DNA of 64,000 bases from CAWABB01 sp963780165 (lineage in GTDB: Bacteria; Bacteroidota; Ignavibacteria; UBA10030; UBA6906), in assembly GCA_963780165.1 (NCBI GenBank), contig CAWABB010000001.1:186001-250000 (forward strand), in the 5' to 3' direction. Under the pieces are notes generated by a model that saw nothing but the letters and a program-made list of their open reading frames with translations, searched no databases and was not told the origin of the DNA. This document shows, in pieces, positions 26,058 to 33,719 of this stretch (positions are counted from its first letter, which is position 1; each line of letters starts with the position of its first letter). Both the position numbers and the translations under genes were made by a program.

Positions 26058-28108
26058 GGATCCACCGTGTACGAGAACTGCGCCCACGAGCGGACAGTCA
26101 GTCTGTCGGAGGCTCGGAACGTCACAAGCCCGGGACCCGGGGTCTGCAAGTTGACCGCAAAGCGCAGATACATCGACGGGTTCATCCGCCTCACCTCGTC
26201 AGAATCCAGATTCAGGATCACCTGGCTGCGCGACGGGGACACGACTGCACCGTTGACCATCACGGCCGGGGAGACGCGTATCGAATCGACCGCGGCCTGC
26301 GGCAGATCCAGCAGCGGCCGTCCGGAGATATCCAGGAGTACAAACTTCAAGGTGAACGAGAGCGGCAGGGCGTTCTCGACGTCGATCGTGATCTGGCCGC
26401 TGTTCAGGGCTTCGAGGGTCTGTTCGTCAAGCCACCGGTCCACCGAGCCGTCGCTTGTCGTGTCGCCAATGACAGCAGTGTCGAGGACCGCCCCCCCGCG
26501 GATGGACAGCGTCAGCGGCACGCTGAGGTCGATGTCGCCGGCAACCGTCGTGTTCCGCCCCACCGAAACGCGTCGGGAGGTATCGTAATACGGGTTCAGG
26601 ACCACCGACCCGGCAAGCCGCACCGTGGAGGGCAGATCCTCCACGATCTGGGCAAGGAAGGATCCCACCTGCGCCTGGTCGAACAGCACCGCACCCCCGT
26701 CGGCTTTGTACGCGTCGTTCGGAAACGGGAGCGTTGCGATGCCGGCCCCGTTGGGGCGGGGGGCTTCGAGCCGCAGGTTCATAAGGAGCGGGACGCCAGG
26801 GCTGGCATCAGGAACAAACCGGAGCGTGGCTGATGGCAGGAGCAGCGATGCCCTGAAATTCCCGCCCAGGTCCCTCCAATCGAGCGCGATGTCGTCGTCG
26901 ATCGGAACGGCCGTCGGCTTGAGGACGCCGACCATCGAGTCGAGAGCAATGGTTGACGTCCGCAGCCTGTAGGTGAACTGGTCATCACGTGACAGCGTGA
27001 CCGGAATCCCGCCCGAGCCGTTGTACATCGCGACCGTTGCCACGACGCGGAGGTGTGTGAGCAGCGAGCCATCCACGGATCGGAGGCTCATCCCCGCCAT
27101 GGACATCGTCCTGGTTCCGCGGCCGTACGCCGACAGGGCGACGCTGTCTTCGAACTTCTGCCCCGACGACGTGTACAGATCGTCGAATCGGAAGCGCACC
27201 ACAACGGGGACGCCCACGGCACTGGAAGCGTCAAGCGTCATCGTGCCGGAGCCGATACTGACGCGCGTGATGAGCGTGGAGTCGGTCAGGGGAAAGAGCA
27301 CGGGTGGATTGTCCGCAAGCGTCTGCGGGGGAATTGCCGCAAGCACGGCCCGGTCCACCTTCAGGCCGTCTCCGATCACCGTTGCCCTCAGATGGTCGCC
27401 GGCTCCGACGGGACTCGAGCCTCCTGCCGTCGAGACCACCACGCCGGTGAGCGAGGAACGCCCGGTGAGCGTTACGCCGGCGAGCGGAGCGGTGGCGCTC
27501 CTGGATTGCCCGGCCGGGATGATGGTGGGGGAAAACACAAACGTGCACGCGGGGGCGCCGGCCGAATCCCGAAGGACGATCGGGGATTCAAGGGTGATGT
27601 CGGCCGGGAGATTGTTCTGCAGACGCAGCTCGAGCGTCCCCTCCTCCAGCAGGAGCGATTGAAATCCCCGGAGCGTGACGGCAGCCGGCGGAAGCAACAG
27701 CGACGTGATCTGCGGGACGGGTGTGCCTGCGGTCAGGCCGGGCACCTGCACCGGCACGGTCAATTGAAACGGCGCGATGGCGATCGGGCCGAGGGTTGCG
27801 CTCCCGGAAACATCCAGCGGGCGAAGCTCGAGCAAATCACCAAGCGTCGCCGGCGTCGCGGATCCGGTTGTCCGGAACACCATGTCCCCGGAACCCGGGG
27901 TGCTCACAAAGATTGTCGGATCCTTCTCGGCGAGTTCCCCGAGGTTGTACGACCTGCGGGTCACGGGGGCGGTAAGGTTCACATCCCAGGCCGGTGCGAC
28001 CGGCTCGATCGGCTTCTGGAAGCAGCCCGAGATTCCGACGGCGGCAACAATCACCACCGGCTGTAGCCAGAGCCGGGAACGGCCGAAGAGACGGTTCATG
28101 GGATGCAT
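26054..28108 (-). CDS. large uncharacterised lipoprotein
   Basis: Protein of 684 residues. The signal peptide ends in a lipobox-like VGISGC, so it is probably anchored to the outer membrane. The body is rich in S, T, V and L with predicted beta strands and no motif that I recognise; repeated blocks of the kind 'VPVVVRFRFDDLYTSSG' and 'IPVTLSRDDQFTYRL' suggest several Ig- or beta-sandwich-like modules. A second ATG three codons in (28099) may be the real start. It is translationally coupled to the downstream barrel gene. Confidence 0.65.
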   Translation of the reverse strand: MHPMNRLFGRSRLWLQPVVIVAAVGISGCFQKPIEPVAPAWDVNLTAPVTRRSYNLGELAEKDPTIFVSTPGSGDMVFRTTGSATPATLGDLLELRPLDVSGSATLGPIAIAPFQLTVPVQVPGLTAGTPVPQITSLLLPPAAVTLRGFQSLLLEEGTLELRLQNNLPADITLESPIVLRDSAGAPACTFVFSPTIIPAGQSRSATAPLAGVTLTGRSSLTGVVVSTAGGSSPVGAGDHLRATVIGDGLKVDRAVLAAIPPQTLADNPPVLFPLTDSTLITRVSIGSGTMTLDASSAVGVPVVVRFRFDDLYTSSGQKFEDSVALSAYGRGTRTMSMAGMSLRSVDGSLLTHLRVVATVAMYNGSGGIPVTLSRDDQFTYRLRTSTIALDSMVGVLKPTAVPIDDDIALDWRDLGGNFRASLLLPSATLRFVPDASPGVPLLMNLRLEAPRPNGAGIATLPFPNDAYKADGGAVLFDQAQVGSFLAQIVEDLPSTVRLAGSVVLNPYYDTSRRVSVGRNTTVAGDIDLSVPLTLSIRGGAVLDTAVIGDTTSDGSVDRWLDEQTLEALNSGQITIDVENALPLSFTLKFVLLDISGRPLLDLPQAAVDSIRVSPAVMVNGAVVSPSRSQVILNLDSDEVRRMNPSMYLRFAVNLQTPGPGLVTFRASDRLTVRSWAQFSYTVDP

Positions 28109-28460
28109 CCGTGCCAGATCCTCAAGTGCATGCTTGGGGTAGATTCGAGCAAAGACGATGCCACAACCGGGCTAATGTGATGCCCGTCATGCGACTCTAA
28201 GAACGGCCTCAACCGCGGCTTGAAACCTCATTCGACGGACAGCCAGAATCATGCAAGATAGGCCCATCCAGCCCGGCGAGGAGAATTCTTCAAACGCGGG
28301 AGGGGGCGGGGGATGCGGAACGGCCCGGAACATCAGGGGTCGCAGAGGGACGGTCAACGGGCAAAGGTCACAAAAGGAGGGTCGACGAAGGAGGAACGGT
28401 CAAAACGGGCAGGTCAAAAACAGTCCGGGGTCGGTTTTCCCGGCCCCGGATGCGGAGCAG
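28109..28460. other. intergenic region between DUF3467 and lipoprotein genes
   Basis: About 350 bases without a credible gene; the open frames here lack ribosome sites and known motifs. Its right end holds a strong minus-strand terminator (28416-28450). The rest should contain the promoter of the lipoprotein gene, but I could not identify a convincing -35/-10 or -24/-12 element. Confidence 0.5.
28416..28450 (-). terminator. rho-independent terminator after DUF3467 gene
   Basis: An 11-bp stem (TCCGGGGCCGG / CCGACCCCGGA on the minus strand, one G-T pair) closes a five-base loop and is followed by CTGTTTTT. It begins ten bases after the DUF3467 stop. Confidence 0.8.
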
Positions 28461-28790
28461 TCAGTGCACCTTTTCGTGGGGGAGCGTTTGCTGGAACGAG
28501 ATCCCGCCGTCAGGCGAGTCCCGGTGGATCCGGATCTCCCCGAACTTCATCTCGTACTTGTTGATGTTGTCCTCCAGGGCACGAAGCAACAGCTTCGCAT
28601 GCTGCGCAGTCATGATGACGCGCGCATGGACCTTGGCCTTGGGGACCCCGGGAAGCACCCGGGTGAAATCGATGATGAACTCAGCGGGCGAATGGGTGAT
28701 GATGGCGAGGTTCGAATAGATCCCCTCTGCTTCGCGCTCGCCCAGCTCGATGTTGATCTGCTGTCCCTGTTGCTGCTGCTGTTCCGCCAT
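28461..28790 (-). CDS. DUF3467 domain-containing protein
   Basis: Protein of 109 residues from MAEQQQQQGQQ (28790); AGGAG lies six bases before it, so the longer upstream frame is rejected. The DUF3467 region (YSNLAIITHSPAEFIIDFTRVLPG, ARVIMTAQHAKLLLRALEDNI) is complete. The family is small, common in Bacteroidota/Chlorobiota, and functionally uncharacterised. A short polyglutamine run opens the protein. Confidence 0.88.
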   Translation of the reverse strand: MAEQQQQQGQQINIELGEREAEGIYSNLAIITHSPAEFIIDFTRVLPGVPKAKVHARVIMTAQHAKLLLRALEDNINKYEMKFGEIRIHRDSPDGGISFQQTLPHEKVH

Positions 28791-28813
28791 GTTCGGCTCC
28801 TGGAAGAAACGCA

Positions 28814-28847
28814 ACGGGTCCCCGGCTCGCTTGACCCGGGGACCCGT
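28814..28847 (-). terminator. terminator-like hairpin between TPR lipoprotein and DUF3467 genes
   Basis: A perfect 12-bp inverted repeat (ACGGGTCCCCGG / CCGGGGACCCGT) with a ten-base loop, followed on the minus strand by TGCGTTTCTT. The T-run is weak, so it may only attenuate transcription into the DUF3467 gene. Confidence 0.5.
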
Positions 28848-28858
28848 GCTCGTGTGAA

Positions 28859-30031
28859 TTACTTCCCCTTCGTGATCTGGTCGTACTTCGCGAATGCCTG
28901 CTCGGCTTTGTCTTTCATATTCAGGTTCATGTAGATCTTGCCGAGTTGTTGCCACAGGATCGCGTCCTCCCCTCGCTCTATCGCAGCCTTTTCGAGATAC
29001 GGTATCGCTTCCTTGTACTTTTCCTTGTACGAAAGGTCCTCTTTGAAATTCTTGTTCCCTTTCGCGGCCGCCTCGTCCATTTTCTTGTCCGACTCTTCCT
29101 TCATGGAGACGCCCCAGTTGAGGTACGCGACGCCGAGGTTGTACGTCGCATCGGTGTACGTAGGGTCGATCTCGAGAGCCTTCTTGAACGCTTCGGTGCT
29201 CTCTCCGAATCTGTCCTGCTTCAAGAGAAACACACCAGACGCATAGCGGTAGATCTTGTTGTTCGGGTCGCGCTTGATCGCCTCGGTCGTCAGCTGCATC
29301 GCCTTGTCCGACTGCTTGGTGCGATCGTAGACGTCGATCAGGTTCGTGATGTTCTCGGAGTTGTTCGGATCGGCCTTATAGGTCGTCTCGAACGCTTCGG
29401 CCGCTTTCAGCAACTCGGCGCGGGCAGCCGCCGAATCACCGCGAGCATACGCCTCGGAGGCCTGCCCGTAGTGGATCGTTCCAAGGAACTTCGCCGCATC
29501 GGTAAACTGGGGGTTCCTGGCGAGCGCCTCTTCCAGCCGCTTGGTCGCGCCAGCCATGTCCTTCTTGGCATAGTGCGCCAGCGCCGCCACGTAGTATGTG
29601 GTGGAGCTGTCCGGTTCCAGCTCGATGCCGGTGCTGAAGTTCTGCAGCGCCTTGTCGTACTGTGTGGGGTCGTCCTTCCCCTTGTTGTACATCCCGACCC
29701 CTTCGTTATACAGATTGGCCCAGATCGCCAGCCTGTTCTGCGCGATCTCCTTCTCGTGCGTCTTTCCGATCGCGAGGCAGCGCGTGTACGCTTCGTTCAT
29801 TCCAGAATAGTTCTTCTGCTCGAGCCTGGCCTGGCCAAGGAGAAACCATGCTTCCTCGTTCTTGTCGTTCTTCGCAAGCTCCTTCGTGAGGCTCTGTTCG
29901 GCCTTGTCCCATTGCTTCTGCTGCATGTACAGCTTCGCGCTGGTGATTTCCGCCGATCCGCACTGGAAACCCGTGCTGGCAAGGAAGACTGCCGCCGCTG
30001 CGACCAACAGCAGGCTGTAGGATGGTTTCAT
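28859..30031 (-). CDS. tetratricopeptide-repeat lipoprotein
   Basis: Protein of 390 residues. The signal peptide ends FLASTGFQC; if Cys 24 is lipidated the lipobox is unusual, with Q at -1. At least six TPR-like units follow (KLYMQQKQWDKAEQSL, ALQNFSTGIELEPDS, STEAFKKALEIDPTYTDA, AIPYLEKAAIERGED). It is probably a periplasmic or outer-membrane scaffold. AGGAG is five bases before the ATG, and a good promoter is seen upstream. Partner unknown. Confidence 0.82.
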   Translation of the reverse strand: MKPSYSLLLVAAAAVFLASTGFQCGSAEITSAKLYMQQKQWDKAEQSLTKELAKNDKNEEAWFLLGQARLEQKNYSGMNEAYTRCLAIGKTHEKEIAQNRLAIWANLYNEGVGMYNKGKDDPTQYDKALQNFSTGIELEPDSSTTYYVAALAHYAKKDMAGATKRLEEALARNPQFTDAAKFLGTIHYGQASEAYARGDSAAARAELLKAAEAFETTYKADPNNSENITNLIDVYDRTKQSDKAMQLTTEAIKRDPNNKIYRYASGVFLLKQDRFGESTEAFKKALEIDPTYTDATYNLGVAYLNWGVSMKEESDKKMDEAAAKGNKNFKEDLSYKEKYKEAIPYLEKAAIERGEDAILWQQLGKIYMNLNMKDKAEQAFAKYDQITKGK

Positions 30032-30075
30032 GACTGCTCCTGATGGTATCGGTGTAAGGGGGGCAAAATCATAGT

Positions 30076-30104
30076 AATATACCCACCTCCGGTTTCAGAA
30101 TCAA
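30076..30104 (-). promoter_or_regulatory. predicted sigma-70 promoter of the TPR lipoprotein gene
   Basis: TTGATT (30104-30099), 17-base spacer, TATATT (30081-30076) on the minus strand; leader of about 38 bases. Confidence 0.5.
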
Positions 30105-30125
30105 GCCAACCGGCAGGCCGTTTCG

Positions 30126-30154
30126 TTGACTTTCCGAGCCGATTTTCGTAAGAT
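30126..30154 (+). promoter_or_regulatory. predicted sigma-70 promoter of icd
   Basis: TTGACT (30126-30131), 17-base spacer, TAAGAT (30149-30154). Transcription would start near 30161, about 36 bases before the icd start codon at 30197. Confidence 0.55.
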
Positions 30155-30196
30155 CATGAGATCCAGCCACTTACCCCTCTCAGGAGATCCCCCGTC

Positions 30197-31450
30197 ATGG
30201 CATCGTACGCAAAACTCGCACCTCCCCAGGGCGGAGACCGCATTACAGTCTCCGGCGGCGTCCTCACAGTGCCCGACCGTCCCATCATCCCCTTCATTGA
30301 GGGGGATGGAACCGGTCCCGATATCTGGGCGGCATCACGGCGCGTCATCGACGCCGCGGTCGCAAAGGCGTACGGAGGGAGAAAGAAGATCGTCTGGTTT
30401 GAAGTGTACGCCGGGGACAAGGCCAACGCCCTGTACGGCGAGGGAACCTGGCTGCCCGAAGATACGCTGACGGCTATACGGGAATATGTCGTCGCCATCA
30501 AGGGGCCCCTCACAACTCCCATCGGGGGCGGCATCAGATCGATCAATGTGACGCTGCGGCAGCTCCTCGATCTGTACGTGTGCCTCCGCCCTGTGCAGTA
30601 CTTTGACGGCGTCCCCTCGCCCGTCAAGCGGCCCGAACAGGTACACATGGTCATCTTCCGCGAGAACACGGAGGATATTTACGCCGGGATCGAGTGGAAG
30701 GCAGGCACCGACGAAGCACGCAAAGTTGTCGACTGGCTTCAGCAGACCATGGGAGTGAAGAAGATCAGATTCCCCCAGACCTCCAGCATCGGCATCAAGC
30801 CCGTTTCACAAGAGGGCACGGAGCGTCTCGTGCGTGCCGCGATCCACTATGCGCTGGAGAACAAGCGCAAGTCGGTCACCTTCGTGCACAAGGGCAATAT
30901 CATGAAGTTCACGGAGGGAGCGTTCCGCGACTGGGGATACGAGCTCGCGAAGCGCGAGTTCGGAGACCGGACGATCAGCTGGGAAGAGTGCGGAGGAGTC
31001 GCTCCGGCGGGGAAGCTGCTGATCAAGGACGCGATCGCCGACGCATTCCTGCAGCAGATCCTCACCCGACCGGCCGAGTTCGACGTGATCGCGACGCTGA
31101 ATCTCAACGGCGACTACCTTTCGGACGCCCTCGCGGCCCAGGTGGGCGGCATCGGCATCGCCCCCGGCGGTAACATCAACTACGACAGCGGGTATGCCGT
31201 GTTCGAAGCGACCCACGGGACGGCCCCGAAGTACGCCGGCCAGGACAAGGTCAACCCCGGCTCGGTCATCCTGAGCGGCGAGATGATGCTCCGGTACATG
31301 GGATGGAAAGAGGCGGCTGACCTCATCATCTCGGGGATGACGCGCACGATCAAATCTGGAGTCGTGACCTACGACTTCGCCCGACTGATGCAGGGAGCCA
31401 GGGAAGTGAAGTGCTCCGAATTCGGCGCAGCTGTGGCCGCAGCCATGTAA
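30197..31450 (+). CDS. icd: NADP-dependent isocitrate dehydrogenase
   Basis: TCA-cycle enzyme of 417 residues of the E. coli Icd type. The substrate loop GGGIRSINVTLRQ keeps the serine that is phosphorylated by AceK in E. coli. ATHGTAPKYAGQDKVNPGS retains the lysine-tyrosine pair that selects NADP over NAD. AGGAG is ten bases before the ATG. Aconitase, the preceding step, is encoded 2.3 kb further on in the opposite direction. Confidence 0.96.
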   Translation: MASYAKLAPPQGGDRITVSGGVLTVPDRPIIPFIEGDGTGPDIWAASRRVIDAAVAKAYGGRKKIVWFEVYAGDKANALYGEGTWLPEDTLTAIREYVVAIKGPLTTPIGGGIRSINVTLRQLLDLYVCLRPVQYFDGVPSPVKRPEQVHMVIFRENTEDIYAGIEWKAGTDEARKVVDWLQQTMGVKKIRFPQTSSIGIKPVSQEGTERLVRAAIHYALENKRKSVTFVHKGNIMKFTEGAFRDWGYELAKREFGDRTISWEECGGVAPAGKLLIKDAIADAFLQQILTRPAEFDVIATLNLNGDYLSDALAAQVGGIGIAPGGNINYDSGYAVFEATHGTAPKYAGQDKVNPGSVILSGEMMLRYMGWKEAADLIISGMTRTIKSGVVTYDFARLMQGAREVKCSEFGAAVAAAM

Positions 31451-31486
31451 GCGGCTATCCGGCGCAGGCAGCCGTTGAAATCCCGG

Positions 31487-31513
31487 ACCGGGCGGACATC
31501 CGCCCGGTTTTTT
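31487..31513 (+). terminator. rho-independent terminator of icd
   Basis: Stem ACCGGGCGG / CCGCCCGGT with an ACAT loop, running into six T residues (31508-31513). It lies 36 bases after the icd stop. Confidence 0.85.
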
Positions 31514-31612
31514 ATTGCCTGCCGCGCAACTTTGAGCACGCCTGATGTGTTATGGGTGTATGGACCGATCGGTATGGACACTCAGTCACCCACAACATCG
31601 CAGGGGCCGACA

Positions 31613-32230
31613 ATGAACCGGAAAGCATTGATCCTCGCTGCGCTGGGCGTCTTGCTTGCTGCGCCGGGCCAACTCATGGCCTCGGACGCGGCCAACGTCG
31701 ACGCGCCCGCACCAGCATTCACGCTCGTCGACCAGAACGGGAAGTCCCACTCCCTCAGCGACTTCAAGGGCAAGGTGGTCGTCCTGGAATGGGTCAATTT
31801 CGGATGCCCGTTTGTCCGCAAGCACTATGACTCGGGGAACATGCAGAAGCTTCAGAAGAACTACACCGCGAAGGGGGTCGTGTGGCTCTCTGTCAGTTCC
31901 TCGGCCACGGGCAAGCAGGGGCATTTCGAGGCCGATGAACTCAAGCAACGCCTGACAACAGAGAAGGCAGCCCCTACCGCATACCTGATCGACGCCGACG
32001 GCACCGTGGGAAAGGCGTACGGCGCAAAAACGACTCCCCACATGTACGTAATCAATAAGGAAGGGGTGCTGGTGTATGAGGGCGCCATCGACGATATTGC
32101 GTCGACCGATGTCGACGATGTCGCGAAGGCGAAGAACTACGTCAGCGCTTCGGTGGAGGCGGTCATGGCCGGGAAAGAGGTGCCCGTGAAGTGGTCGAAG
32201 CCGTACGGCTGTGGCGTGAAGTATCGCTGA
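31613..32230 (+). CDS. periplasmic thioredoxin-fold (redoxin) protein
   Basis: Protein of 205 residues from MNRKALIL (31613; AGGGG six bases upstream). Residues 1-24 are a signal peptide (ending MAS). The AhpC/TSA-like fold (APAFTLVDQNGK, VVVLEWVNFGCPFVRKHY) has one active-site cysteine, C65, with no second cysteine in a CxxC. A further cysteine, C200, stands in the C-terminal PYGCGVKY. It probably acts as a periplasmic peroxidase-like or disulfide enzyme; the electron donor is unknown. The icd terminator upstream implies a separate promoter. Confidence 0.82.
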   Translation: MNRKALILAALGVLLAAPGQLMASDAANVDAPAPAFTLVDQNGKSHSLSDFKGKVVVLEWVNFGCPFVRKHYDSGNMQKLQKNYTAKGVVWLSVSSSATGKQGHFEADELKQRLTTEKAAPTAYLIDADGTVGKAYGAKTTPHMYVINKEGVLVYEGAIDDIASTDVDDVAKAKNYVSASVEAVMAGKEVPVKWSKPYGCGVKYR

Positions 32231-32260
32231 GGGGTTCGCGCCGCGAAAGCGATTCTCCGT

Positions 32261-32285
32261 TCAGGCCCGGGCGATCCGGGCCTGA
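32261..32285 (+). terminator. terminator-like hairpin between convergent genes
   Basis: Stem TCAGGCCCGG / CCGGGCCTGA with a GCGAT loop, followed on the plus strand by TTCGTTGTTGT. It lies 30 bases after the thioredoxin-fold gene. Confidence 0.55.
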
Positions 32286-32317
32286 TTCGTTGTTGTCACC
32301 GGACCGAGGGTTCTCTC

Positions 32318-33112
32318 TCAGAGCGATGAGCCTCCGGCCACGACGGGATCCCCCACGTTCAACGACTTCTCCCGCTGTCCCCGTGCAATAACGGTATTCA
32401 GCGTGAAGCGATAGGGGTGGTCAAAGCGCTTCCGGGCGACCCCCGGCGGCAGCGTTGCGGCTCGCCGCTCCATGAACGTTCGCTGAAATCCTGGCAGCAC
32501 ATCCGAGGTTTCAGGATCACGCGTAGGAACAACGCACCGCGCGCACGGGCCCACCCCCTCCAGCTCGACCTCCCCGATCCGGAACGTCTTCCGCCCGTGC
32601 TGCGTAAACTGGAGGTCCTCCCAGAATGCCTGCACGCCATCGACCTCCAGGTTCACCCTGAACCGGCGGCGAAGGCCCCTGGCGTCGAGTCCGGGAAACC
32701 ATGAAGCCACCTGCAGAAGCGAGGCTGTGCTGACCAGGGTCGGGCCGGACGCCTCCGTATCGTCAGGGAATCCCGCATCGGGGTTCTCTTCCACTCTCAC
32801 CGGCTCGCCAAAATGGTCCGAGAGCCACCGCTCCAGCTCGGGCTCGCCGGCCGCCAGCGAGAACCCGTCCCATCGAACGCTTCCCTGCCGCCGCAACCGG
32901 ACCCGCGATCGCTCCAGGTCGTATTCTGCCCGAAGGAGATGAACCTTCGCGTTTCGTTTGCCGTTGATAAACTTCCCGGATCTGTCGAACAACGCAAACC
33001 GACGGTCCCAGGTGAGCGATCCACCCGGCGTAATCGTTGCTTCCGTCACTTCGACGGCGTCCAGGGCCTTGATCGGGAATACGGCTATTCGGGCGAGATA
33101 TGGTGTGCGCAT
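32318..33112 (-). CDS. MOSC domain-containing protein
   Basis: Protein of 264 residues from MRTPYLARIAVFPIKAL (33112). It has the N-terminal MOSC beta-barrel domain (YPIK-like FPIKALDAVEV) and the C-terminal MOSC domain with the conserved cysteine in GPCARCVVPTRDPET. MOSC proteins bind the molybdenum cofactor or transfer sulfur; some act as Moco-dependent amidoxime-type reductases with a partner. No other Moco gene is in view. Convergent with the thioredoxin-fold gene. Confidence 0.87.
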   Translation of the reverse strand: MRTPYLARIAVFPIKALDAVEVTEATITPGGSLTWDRRFALFDRSGKFINGKRNAKVHLLRAEYDLERSRVRLRRQGSVRWDGFSLAAGEPELERWLSDHFGEPVRVEENPDAGFPDDTEASGPTLVSTASLLQVASWFPGLDARGLRRRFRVNLEVDGVQAFWEDLQFTQHGRKTFRIGEVELEGVGPCARCVVPTRDPETSDVLPGFQRTFMERRAATLPPGVARKRFDHPYRFTLNTVIARGQREKSLNVGDPVVAGGSSL

Positions 33113-33196
33113 CACGCAGACTGCCGGCGGTGTGGGTGCTAGAACCCCGGGTCGGGAAGAAGGGGCATGAACTGGGACGACGCATCGGAACAAACG

Positions 33197-33227
33197 CGGC
33201 AGGGGCGCCCCCGGGACGCCCCTGCCG
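33197..33227 (-). terminator. terminator-like hairpin after bacilliredoxin gene
   Basis: An 11-bp stem around GGCAGGGGCG / CGCCCCTGCC with a nine-base loop, followed on the minus strand by GTTTGTT. It is flanked on both sides by the direct repeat ACAAACGCG (33190-33198 and 33232-33240). Confidence 0.5.
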
Positions 33228-33245
33228 GGGGACAAACGCGCATGC

Positions 33246-33689
33246 TCACGCCTGCTGCGCTGAACGTGCGGGAGCGCAGTGCTCGCCGAAGACTTCAAGG
33301 AGATGCGCGGAGATCTGATGCGCATCCCGGCTTTCGATCTGGAACCGCGGGACGAAGTGGACGAGCTCACCGTCCTTGAACAGGGCAATCGAAGGCGAAG
33401 AGGGTGGGATGTCCCCGAGTTTCTCCCTCAGCCGCGCGGTCGCCTCGACGTCGCCCCCGGCGAAAACGGTGGTCAGGTGGTCCGGCTTCGCGGCCGACCG
33501 CCTGAGTGCGTCTGCGATGCCCGGACGTGCCTTGCCCGCCGCACACCCGCACACGGAATTGATGACCAGAAGATTCGTCCCCTTCTTTGACAGCGCACCA
33601 TCGACCTCGTCCGGGGTCCGAAGTTCCGAAAACCCAATCCGTGTCAACTCGTCCCTGTATGGCTGAATCATCCGTGGATCGTACCGCAT
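33246..33689 (-). CDS. BrxA/BrxB family bacilliredoxin (CGC motif)
   Basis: Protein of 147 residues with a thioredoxin fold and the family active site SVCGCAAGKARPG (C47, C49). Bacilliredoxins (YphP/YqiW family) reduce bacillithiolated proteins in Firmicutes; homologues with the same CGC motif exist in Bacteroidota and Chlorobiota. The low-molecular-weight thiol used here is unknown, and no bacillithiol synthesis gene is present. It lies 30 bases upstream of a hairpin and just downstream of the aconitase gene. Confidence 0.9.
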   Translation of the reverse strand: MRYDPRMIQPYRDELTRIGFSELRTPDEVDGALSKKGTNLLVINSVCGCAAGKARPGIADALRRSAAKPDHLTTVFAGGDVEATARLREKLGDIPPSSPSIALFKDGELVHFVPRFQIESRDAHQISAHLLEVFGEHCAPARSAQQA

Positions 33690-33719
33690 TCGCGTCGTCC
33701 TCCTTTTGTTCGATAAGGG

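Noticed and set aside
28109..28460. A -24/-12 sigma-54 promoter before the lipoprotein gene
   Set aside because: GG and GC dinucleotides occur, but none with the required ten-base spacing and flanking consensus.
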